Positions 25,812-33,478 of a stretch of DNA of 44,301 nt are shown one piece after another. A model generated the notes under the pieces. That model had not been told where the DNA came from. It worked only from the letters and a program-made list of their open reading frames with translations, and did not search any database. The DNA is from Pseudomonas sp. PB101. Lineage in GTDB: Bacteria; Pseudomonadota; Gammaproteobacteria; Pseudomonadales; Pseudomonadaceae. The translations under genes and the position numbers were made by a program. The stretch is taken from NCBI RefSeq assembly GCF_009764265.1, contig NZ_RWIR01000068.1:1-44301 (forward strand). Direction: 5' to 3'. Position 1 is the first letter of the stretch; the number at the start of each line of letters is the position of its first letter.

Positions 25812-26567
25812 ATGGACAAGAGATATTCAGGGAAGCGTCCCGAAAAGACGGCGTTGGCCAAAGGCCTGACGGCGGTGGCGATGATCGCGGTACTGAGCGC
25901 CTGTGGCGTCACCGACCGGGTCGGCAAGCGGGTTGACGATACGTGGGCCGGCGACATGCTGTTCGACGACAACGAGAAAGTCATCCTGACGTCCGACGGC
26001 GGCAATCAGCTCAATCCCGACGCGTCCGGCACGCCGCTTTCGGTGGTGCTGCGCGTTTACCAGCTGACATCGCTGGAGCGCTTTGCCTCGGTGGATGCCG
26101 ACTCGCTGTGGGACGACCCGCAAAAAGCCCTCGGCAACACCCTGATCGAGAACCGCGAAATCACCTTGTTGCCGGGTATGGGCCAGGTCGACAAGTGGCC
26201 GCTGAACAAGGCCGCAGGTTATGTCGGCGTCGCGGCTTTTTTCCGCAACGACGAGAACAGCCGCTGGAAGGTCGCGTTTGACGCCAACTCGCTGCGCAAG
26301 GACGGCATCTGGTTTTCTTCCGATGGCCTGCGCGTGCTGGTGGACAACAACACGGTCGCCGCCGTCAGCGGCGTCGACGTGCTGAACAAACCCAAGACCG
26401 AAGAGCAGCTCGCCAAGGCCTCCGCCCTGCCCGACCAACCGGCCCAGCCAACGCTGACCCAACGGGTTCAGGACGCAGTGATTGAAAAAGCCCAGGACAA
26501 GGCTGCCGGCTCCGCGCAAAAAGCCGTGGACTCGAAATTGAATTCATTATTGGAAAGCGCTCAATGA
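25812..26567 (+). CDS. tssJ: T6SS outer-membrane lipoprotein TssJ
   Basis: From ATG 25812 (MDKRYSGKRPEKTALAKGLT) the product has 251 aa. A signal peptide with lipobox LSAC at about residues 31-34 would give a lipoprotein anchored by that Cys. The following region has the TssJ pattern (LSVVLRVYQLTSLERFASVD, then WDDPQKALGNTLIENREITL). TssJ sits at the outer membrane and binds the periplasmic part of TssM. The C-terminal 60 residues (TEEQLAKASALPDQPAQPTL onward) form an unusually long Ala/Gln-rich tail. The stop overlaps the tssK start by four bases. Confidence 0.94.
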   Translation: MDKRYSGKRPEKTALAKGLTAVAMIAVLSACGVTDRVGKRVDDTWAGDMLFDDNEKVILTSDGGNQLNPDASGTPLSVVLRVYQLTSLERFASVDADSLWDDPQKALGNTLIENREITLLPGMGQVDKWPLNKAAGYVGVAAFFRNDENSRWKVAFDANSLRKDGIWFSSDGLRVLVDNNTVAAVSGVDVLNKPKTEEQLAKASALPDQPAQPTLTQRVQDAVIEKAQDKAAGSAQKAVDSKLNSLLESAQ

Positions 26568-27907
26568 GTAAGCAAAGCCGGGTGATGTGGTCCGAAGGCA
26601 TGTTCCTTTTGCCACAACATTTCCAGTATCAGGATGAGTTCCACCAGCATCAACTGGCGCAGGCGACCCTGCGCAACACGCCTTTTCACTGGGGCGTGCA
26701 GTTGCTGGAAGTGGACGAGGAAGCCCTCGCCACCGGCTCCCTGCAACTCAAGCGGCTGAAACTGGTGTTTCCCGACGGCAGCCTGTTCGACGCGCCGCAG
26801 CACGATCCGTTGCCCGCAGCCCGTGACTTGAAGGATTTGCTCAAGGGTAACGACCTGAAGGTCTACGCCGCGCTGAAGCTGCCTGAGCCTTTCGGCCTGA
26901 ACTACGTCGAGGACGGTCAGGAGCAGAAGACCGGGCGGCGCTTTCGCAAGCAGTTCGATACCTTGCCGGACCTCAACGAGGGCGATCTGGAAAACGAAAT
27001 CACCAGCCTGCGCCTGAACGTGGTGATGCTGATCGACGGCGACAACCTCGATGGCTACACCTGGTGCCCGATTGCCCGGCTGTCGCGCAACAACATCGGC
27101 GGTTTCAACCTCGACGGGCATTTCGTGCACCCGACGCTGCACCTGGGCACCCACGACACCCTGATCGGCCTGGGCAAGCGTCTGCTCGGTGCCTTGCAAT
27201 CCAAGAGCAAGGCCCTCTCGGGCCGTCGTCGTGAACGCGCCGACCAGATCGCCGAGTTCGGCTCCAGCGACGTGACCCTGTTCTGGCTGTTGAACACGGT
27301 GAACCGTGCCCACCCGGCCCTGGCGCACCTGCTCGCGCATCCGCGCCTGCACCCCGAGCGCTTGTACCTGTTCCTGGCTGAACTCGCCGGCGGCTTGCTG
27401 ACGTTCTCGCTGGACACCCAGCTCAACGACATCCCCGAGTACGACCACCACGACCCGGCGGCTTCGCTGGTCAAGCTCGACGAAATGATTCGCGTGCTGC
27501 TCGACAACGTGGTGCCGAACCAGTGTGTGGTGATCAACCTGACCCAGACCAAGCCTTCGTACTGGCAAGGGCAACTGCACGATCCACGGCTGGCCGAGGC
27601 CGACTTCTACATCTCCGTGCACGCCGACATGCCGGGCGCAAGCCTGCTGGAACTGGTGCCACGGGCGTTCAAGGTCGGCTCGCCGGAAGACATCGAGGTG
27701 GTGGTCAACAGCGCCATGCCAGGCGTGACCCTCAATCATTCGACGCGCCTGCCCAATGCGATTCCGGTGCGACTGGACAATCACTACTTCTCCATCGAAC
27801 CCCATGGCCGGGTCTATGAGCGAATGATGAGTGCCCAGGCCATCTCCTTCTATGCGCCCAGCGCGTTCACCAACCTCAAGCTTGAACTGATGGCGGTACT
27901 CAAATGA
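26564..27907 (+). CDS. tssK: T6SS baseplate-membrane connector TssK
   Basis: The product has 447 aa. It begins with the TssK hallmark VMWSEGMFLLPQHFQYQDEF and continues with KLVFPDGSLFDAP and a C-terminal YFSIEPHGRVYERMMSAQAI. TssK is a trimer that links the baseplate wedges to TssL and TssM at the inner membrane. It overlaps both neighbours by four bases (ATGA), so expression with TssJ and TssL is coupled. Length and motifs are normal. Confidence 0.97.
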   Translation: MSKQSRVMWSEGMFLLPQHFQYQDEFHQHQLAQATLRNTPFHWGVQLLEVDEEALATGSLQLKRLKLVFPDGSLFDAPQHDPLPAARDLKDLLKGNDLKVYAALKLPEPFGLNYVEDGQEQKTGRRFRKQFDTLPDLNEGDLENEITSLRLNVVMLIDGDNLDGYTWCPIARLSRNNIGGFNLDGHFVHPTLHLGTHDTLIGLGKRLLGALQSKSKALSGRRRERADQIAEFGSSDVTLFWLLNTVNRAHPALAHLLAHPRLHPERLYLFLAELAGGLLTFSLDTQLNDIPEYDHHDPAASLVKLDEMIRVLLDNVVPNQCVVINLTQTKPSYWQGQLHDPRLAEADFYISVHADMPGASLLELVPRAFKVGSPEDIEVVVNSAMPGVTLNHSTRLPNAIPVRLDNHYFSIEPHGRVYERMMSAQAISFYAPSAFTNLKLELMAVLK

Positions 27908-28617
27908 CCGAAGCCGTAATGCAAGGCGCCGTTGCCGCCGCCCGTGAAAAACCGACGCTCAAAGACCTGGTGCAGGATTTCATCAGCATGGCGCTGATCG
28001 TGCGCAAGGGCCGCCAGGTGACGTCGGTCAGCGCCTTCGAGGCGAGCGTCGACACCTTCTTCAAGGCCCTGGAACGCGATGCCCGCAGCGCCAACTACAG
28101 CGTCGAGCAGGTGAAAGACACCCAGTACGCCCTGTGTGCCTTCCTCGATGAAAGCGTGTTGCGCTCCGGGGACAACGAATTGCGTCGGCACTTTGAATTG
28201 CAGCCGTTGCAGTTCCGCTATTTCGGCGTGCACCTGGCCGGCGAAGGCTTCTTCGAGAAAATCGATGCACTGCGCGGCGACGTCAAACAGAACCTCGATG
28301 TGCTCGAGGTTTACCACCTGTGCCTGGCCCTGGGTTTCGAAGGCAAGTTCAGCCTCGGGCAAAAGGATCAGCTGCGTTACCTGGCCAATACCCTGGGCCA
28401 GGACATCGCGCGTTTTCGCAAGACGCCCAAGGCCCTCTCGCCTGACTGGGCGTTGCCCGACCAGGTCTCGCAGATGCTGCGCCATGAAGTTCCCCTGTGG
28501 CTCTACCTGGCGCTGATTGCGCTGGTCTGCGCGGGTGTCTACCTGACGCTGGACTGGCTGCTGGGCAAAGACGTAGCCGCGTTGTCCGAACAAATCAGCC
28601 AGCTGTTCAGTGCCTGA
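27904..28617 (+). CDS. tssL: T6SS inner-membrane protein TssL (DotU-like, short form)
   Basis: This 237-aa protein has the cytoplasmic DotU-like domain (LVQDFISMALIVRKGRQVTS, YALCAFLDESVLRSG, FFEKIDALRGDVKQNLDVLE, YHLCLALGFEGKF) and one C-terminal membrane helix (LWLYLALIALVCAGVYLTL, about residues 198-217). It ends about 20 residues later, without the OmpA-like peptidoglycan-binding domain of the long TssL form. It forms the inner-membrane part of the TssJLM complex and contacts TssK. The missing anchor might be supplied by the TssM-like/OmpA protein encoded at 33475-35949. Confidence 0.96.
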   Translation: MTEAVMQGAVAAAREKPTLKDLVQDFISMALIVRKGRQVTSVSAFEASVDTFFKALERDARSANYSVEQVKDTQYALCAFLDESVLRSGDNELRRHFELQPLQFRYFGVHLAGEGFFEKIDALRGDVKQNLDVLEVYHLCLALGFEGKFSLGQKDQLRYLANTLGQDIARFRKTPKALSPDWALPDQVSQMLRHEVPLWLYLALIALVCAGVYLTLDWLLGKDVAALSEQISQLFSA

Positions 28618-28647
28618 AAACAGGTCAGGTAATCGAGTCAGGAAGAC

Positions 28648-31600
28648 ATGAAGACATTATTGCGTTCGTTGAAGAGTTTTTGGTTCCTCGTCCCCGCGCT
28701 GTGGCTGGCGAGCCTGGCCGTCTGCTGGTTCGTTGCGCCGCACGTGAGTTGGCTGCGCGGTTATGCGCCGGAGGCGATGGCGATCGTCAGCGCCTTCTAC
28801 CTGCTGATCATTGTGCTGCGTCAGTACAAACGTATCCGCGCCGAGCACAACCTCGAAAACCTGGTGCAGATCGAAGTCGATCGTTCACTCAAATCCGCCG
28901 GTGAATTCCGCGATCAGCAAGTGCTGCGCGAACGCCTCAAGCACGCCATCGCCATGCTGCGCGCCGACCGCTCGGCCGGTGGCGGCGGTTCGTCGGCACT
29001 TTACGATTTGCCGTGGTATCTGGTGATCGGCATGTCGGCAGCGGGCAAGACCTCGTTGCTGACCCGCTCCGGCCTGTCCGCCAGCATTGCCAGCAGCGCC
29101 AACGACACACAAAGCGGCACCCAGCATTGCGATTGGTATTTCAGCCCCGAGGCCGTGATGATCGATACGGCCGGCCGTTACCTGCGTGACGACCCGTCGG
29201 CCAGCGAGTTCGCCGCCTTCCTGCGCATGCTGAAAAAGCAGCGCAGCAAAGCTGCGGTCAACGGTCTGGTGTTGGTGGTGAGCCTGCCCGAACTGCTGGC
29301 GTGCAGCGCGGCAGAGCGCAACGAACTGGCCGCGCAACTGGTGTCGCGCATCGAGGAATACACCGATTGCCTGGACGCCAACCCACCGATCTACCTGATG
29401 TTGAGCAAGACCGATCAACTGCCGGGCTTCAGCCAGGCGTTCGAAGGCCTGGACCTGAACGAGCGCCAGCAACCGCTGGGCATGACCTTCGGTTTGTCCG
29501 AGATCCGCAACCAGGGCCTGCGCCCGGTGCTGGATGCCAAGCTGGCCAACCTGCACAGCCATATCCGCCGTCACGTCGACGCGCAGATGATTGCGCTGGG
29601 CGCCGATGCCAACAGCGCGCTGCTGAATTTCCCGAACTATTTCGCCGAGCTGTCGGGCGTGCTGGAGCAGTTCCTCCAGCACTTCGCCGAGACCGGTCGC
29701 AGCGGTGCGCCGCTGTTGCTGCGCGGGCTGTATTTCACCAGCGCCTTGCAGACCGACCAGCAACTGAGCCAGGTATATGAAGACGATCTGGCCGAGTCGT
29801 TCGCATTGCAACCGGAGCATGAGCAACCGGAGCCAAGCAGCGGCAGGAAAATCAGCGACCGCAGCTACTTCATCACCGATACGTTCCGCCGGGTGATCTT
29901 CCCGGACCGTGACCTGACCCTTTATCAGTCGCGGTTCGGCAAGAACAAATCCGCCAGCCCTGCCCTGCTGGGCCTGGCGGTGCTGGCCGGTGTTGCGTTC
30001 ATTGGCTGGCAAGCCCTGTCGTTCCAGAACAACCGTCAGTGGCTGGCCACATTGCGCGAGCAACTGACCGAGCTGCAGCAATCCCCGGACCGTGCCGGGC
30101 TGCTCGCCTCGGGCCAGGGCCTGGAGCTGCTGCGCGAGCAACTCTCGGCCATCGAGAAGCACCGTGCCAAAGGCGTACCGCTGCAGCTCGGTGCCGGCCT
30201 CTATCGTGGTGACGACATCTACCGCGTCGCGCAGACCGCCTACTTGCAGCAACTGCGCACCCAGGCGCTGGAGCCCGTCACCCTGCAACTGCAATTGCAG
30301 ATGCGTGCCTTCAATGAGTTCGCCAAGACCATGGATGCGCAGAACAACTTTGCGCCTGCGCCGTCCAGGGCCGAATCAGCCAAGGCCCGTGCACAGGGCC
30401 TGAAACTGCCAACCCGCTTGAACAACCTGCCGCGCAGTAGCGGTGATGTGGCCAGTCGCCTCACCGGTGCAGCCAAGGGAACTGCCACCAAGGCCCGCGG
30501 CGAAGCATTGGCCGCACTGCGCAACCCGGCCACGGCGAGCGATGCCGCGGACCTGTCGGCGACCACCGGCGGGCTGTCGTTGTCCGAAGAAATGCTCGGC
30601 CGGCTGGATGAGCGTCAGGTCGCGTCCATCATCGAGTCCTATAACGCCCTCAAGCTCTACCTGATGCTCACGCAACCGGGCACCCATCCGGACCCGGAGT
30701 TCGTCGGCGCTGCACTGCCGGTGGCCTGGGCCAATACCGCCAGTGCCGACAATCCTGTCAGCAGCACGGTCATCGAGGACAACTCGCCGGTGTACGTGCA
30801 GTTGCTCAAGAATGGCCAGGCACCGACCTTGTCGCGCAACGAGCAACTCATCAGCGAAACCCGCAACAGCCTCAAGTCGTTCATGATTTCCAGCTCGCTG
30901 GTGGACCGTGAATACCTGCGTCTGCAACTGGAATCCAGCCGTCAGTTCCCGGCCGTCGGCTTGAGCGACCTGGTGCCGATGCCCGGTCGCCAATTGTTGT
31001 ACGGCAGCGAGGCGGTCCCGGCGATTTTCACCCGCCAGGGCTGGGAACAGTTCGTCAAGCCCGAGCTGATCAAACTGGTGTCGGGCAACCTGCAAAACGA
31101 ATCGGACTGGGTGCTCGATGGTGAAGGCGGCGACAGCATCGTGCAGAAAGCCAACTTCATCCGTGAGTTCATGACGCGCTACAAGCGCGACTACACCCAG
31201 GCCTGGTACACCTTCATCGACAGCGTCGGCGTTCGTCATTTCACCGACATGGCCAATGCGACCCAGCAGTTGTCGCTGCTCAGCGACGTGCAGAACTCGC
31301 CAGTAAAAATCCTCCTGGAGGCGGTCAACGACAACACCCAATGGGACGTCCCGGCCCCGCGCGAAACCCTGCCGACGGGCATCAAGCCCGATGACGGATT
31401 CTGGAGCAGCGTGACCGGGATCTTCGACGGCAAGAACACCTCGCCAGGCGCGCTGATTTCGCCTTTGCCGGCAGTCGACGACGGCAGCCTGGCCAAGCGC
31501 TTCGAACCGGTATCGCGAGTGTTTGCGGTGCAGAACGCCGAAGGCGCCGACAGCACGATCATGGACCGCTACCTCGCGGCCTTGCGCAAGCTCAAGGTGC

Positions 31601-32520
31601 GGATGAACAACATCCAGCGCTCCCAGGACGTGGGTAAAAGCAGCAAGCAGTTGATCAGCGAAACCCTCGAAGGTCTGCCAAGCGAAGTGACCAGCGTGCG
31701 CAACTATGTCGAGACCACGGTCGACACCAGCCAGGGCGGCCTGTCCACTTCGTTGCAGGGCCTGTTCAGCCTGCCGATCCAGTTTGCCTGGGAAACCCTG
31801 CGCGACCCGGCCGGCCAGCAGATTGCCAAGGCCTGGGCGCAGCAGATCGCCAAGCCCTGGGAGCAGGTCATGGCGCACCGTTACCCGATAGCGCCAGGCA
31901 GCCGCAATGAAGCTTCGGTCAAGGATCTGCAGCGTTTCGTCGACCCGGAATCCGGCTTGCTGCCGAACTTCAAGCGCAACGAAATCGGCAACCTGTCCGG
32001 TGGCGAAGGCCTGGGGATGAGCAGCAACAGCAAGGCGACGCCGCTGGTCAACCCGAACATGGTCAACAGCATCGACAAGGCCAGCTCGTTGGGCCAGGTG
32101 ATCGCCAGCCTGTCGGACCGCGACAACGGCTTCGAGATCATGCTCGAGCCTTCCGCCAACCTCACCGACATCATCTTCACCCTCGACGGCCAGGAGCAGC
32201 ACTACCGTAACGGCAAGACCAGCTGGAGCCGCTTCTCGTGGCCCGGCACGACCACCACGCCGGGCGCCCGCCTGGATGTGGTGACCCTGACCGGCGAGCG
32301 CATCACGGTGTTCGACTACCCGGGCCGCTGGGGCCTGCTGCGCATGAACGACAGCGCACGGGTCAGCGATCTGGACGGCATCCAGCAACGCTTCAGCTGG
32401 AACACCGGCAGCGGCCCGGTCAGCCTCGCCGTGCGCAACTACGGCGGCGTCAAGTTGACCGACCTGGCCAACGTCAAGGCCTTGAGCGCGCTCAACGCCA
32501 AAGAAGGTCAAGCGCTGTGA
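28648..32520 (+). CDS. tssM: T6SS membrane core protein TssM (IcmF)
   Basis: The product has 1290 aa. Two membrane helices near residues 10-55, a cytoplasmic IcmF GTPase-like domain with Walker A (GMSAAGKTSLLTRSG, about residue 127), a third helix near 438-455 (LLGLAVLAGVAFIGWQAL) and a large periplasmic part ending in the IcmF C-terminal beta domain (FDYPGRWGLLRMNDSARVSD) are all visible. It spans the inner membrane, contacts TssL/TssK inside and TssJ outside. AGGAAG at 28640-28645 precedes ATG 28648. The P-loop looks intact. Confidence 0.97.
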   Translation: MKTLLRSLKSFWFLVPALWLASLAVCWFVAPHVSWLRGYAPEAMAIVSAFYLLIIVLRQYKRIRAEHNLENLVQIEVDRSLKSAGEFRDQQVLRERLKHAIAMLRADRSAGGGGSSALYDLPWYLVIGMSAAGKTSLLTRSGLSASIASSANDTQSGTQHCDWYFSPEAVMIDTAGRYLRDDPSASEFAAFLRMLKKQRSKAAVNGLVLVVSLPELLACSAAERNELAAQLVSRIEEYTDCLDANPPIYLMLSKTDQLPGFSQAFEGLDLNERQQPLGMTFGLSEIRNQGLRPVLDAKLANLHSHIRRHVDAQMIALGADANSALLNFPNYFAELSGVLEQFLQHFAETGRSGAPLLLRGLYFTSALQTDQQLSQVYEDDLAESFALQPEHEQPEPSSGRKISDRSYFITDTFRRVIFPDRDLTLYQSRFGKNKSASPALLGLAVLAGVAFIGWQALSFQNNRQWLATLREQLTELQQSPDRAGLLASGQGLELLREQLSAIEKHRAKGVPLQLGAGLYRGDDIYRVAQTAYLQQLRTQALEPVTLQLQLQMRAFNEFAKTMDAQNNFAPAPSRAESAKARAQGLKLPTRLNNLPRSSGDVASRLTGAAKGTATKARGEALAALRNPATASDAADLSATTGGLSLSEEMLGRLDERQVASIIESYNALKLYLMLTQPGTHPDPEFVGAALPVAWANTASADNPVSSTVIEDNSPVYVQLLKNGQAPTLSRNEQLISETRNSLKSFMISSSLVDREYLRLQLESSRQFPAVGLSDLVPMPGRQLLYGSEAVPAIFTRQGWEQFVKPELIKLVSGNLQNESDWVLDGEGGDSIVQKANFIREFMTRYKRDYTQAWYTFIDSVGVRHFTDMANATQQLSLLSDVQNSPVKILLEAVNDNTQWDVPAPRETLPTGIKPDDGFWSSVTGIFDGKNTSPGALISPLPAVDDGSLAKRFEPVSRVFAVQNAEGADSTIMDRYLAALRKLKVRMNNIQRSQDVGKSSKQLISETLEGLPSEVTSVRNYVETTVDTSQGGLSTSLQGLFSLPIQFAWETLRDPAGQQIAKAWAQQIAKPWEQVMAHRYPIAPGSRNEASVKDLQRFVDPESGLLPNFKRNEIGNLSGGEGLGMSSNSKATPLVNPNMVNSIDKASSLGQVIASLSDRDNGFEIMLEPSANLTDIIFTLDGQEQHYRNGKTSWSRFSWPGTTTTPGARLDVVTLTGERITVFDYPGRWGLLRMNDSARVSDLDGIQQRFSWNTGSGPVSLAVRNYGGVKLTDLANVKALSALNAKEGQAL

Positions 32521-32551
32521 GCCGCCGAGCCTTGAAGCAGGGTTACGGCCA

Positions 32552-33478
32552 ATGATCGGCTGCTTCGGCAAGGTGCCCGCGAGCCCGGACTTCGTCAGCC
32601 TGAAAGGTGCGGGCGACGACGTCTGCGAGTTCGACGGCTGGCTGCAAGGGGCGCTCGCCGCTCTGCAGCATCGCGAAGACTGGCGCGATCTGTTCGACGG
32701 GTTGCCGCTGTGTTTTTTCAGCTACCGCGCACGCAGCGGCAACTGGTTGCTGGGCGGGCTGATCAGCTCGAGGGACTCGAGTGGCCGGCGCTATCCGTTC
32801 TTCATTTTCCAGACGCTCAAGGCCAGCGAAGCCGAGCCTCTGGTCAATCCGTTCACCCTCGGCGAACTGTTCAGCGGGCAGATCCGGCCGTTGCTGCACA
32901 TGGCCGTCCAGGGTGAAAGCACTTCGGTGCTGTTCGAACGCATCAAGGCCCTGCGCCCGCTGCAAGGACAGGACTTCGAATTGTTCCGGCGCGTGCATGA
33001 CAAGTTCCTGGTGAACTTCAACCTGCGCGATATCGCTTGCGCGCTCCAGGGCACCTACCCGGAGTTCGTCACCAATGCCGTACTGACGCGCCTTCAGGCA
33101 CTCAAGAGGCATCTGGATCACGCAACGCCGATCGGCATCGCCCTGCCCTTGCCAGCGGAAAGAGGCTTGAAAAACCCGACCGCAGACTTGTGGGTCACCT
33201 GGCTGACACACATGACCCCGGAGCGCGCCGTGCCGCAGATCAGCCTGCTGGCGGACGACTTCATGCGTCCCCGGCTGATCTGCTTTGCCTCACGCAATAC
33301 CAGCGCTGCCTATCGCCTGCTGACCGGCATCCATGAGCGCTCGCAGAGCTATGACGTGCTGGCGTCCTTCGATGCCTTCGACGAGCACCACCGCAACCAC
33401 GCCTTTCCCGAAATCGACCGCCCGCTGGGTGACGTTATCGACCGTTTTGTCGATGCCCTGGATTCGAAGTCCGTATGA
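32552..33478 (+). CDS. tagF: T6SS-associated protein TagF
   Basis: The product has 308 aa and begins with the TagF signature MIGCFGKVPASPDFVSLKGA. It also shows FDGWLQGALAALQH, LLGGLISSRDSSGRRYPFFI and, later, VTWLTHMTPERAVPQISLLA. In P. aeruginosa and Agrobacterium, TagF-type proteins restrain T6SS firing after translation, in part through Fha. No Fha, PpkA or PppA gene is present in this window, so here TagF may act on another partner. It overlaps the next gene by four bases. The family call is clear. Confidence 0.93.
   Translation: MIGCFGKVPASPDFVSLKGAGDDVCEFDGWLQGALAALQHREDWRDLFDGLPLCFFSYRARSGNWLLGGLISSRDSSGRRYPFFIFQTLKASEAEPLVNPFTLGELFSGQIRPLLHMAVQGESTSVLFERIKALRPLQGQDFELFRRVHDKFLVNFNLRDIACALQGTYPEFVTNAVLTRLQALKRHLDHATPIGIALPLPAERGLKNPTADLWVTWLTHMTPERAVPQISLLADDFMRPRLICFASRNTSAAYRLLTGIHERSQSYDVLASFDAFDEHHRNHAFPEIDRPLGDVIDRFVDALDSKSV

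Noticed and set aside
30376..32571. 731-codon open frame opposite tssM
   Set aside because: Shadow of tssM; the composition is typical of antisense translation (rich in Q, H, R, V).
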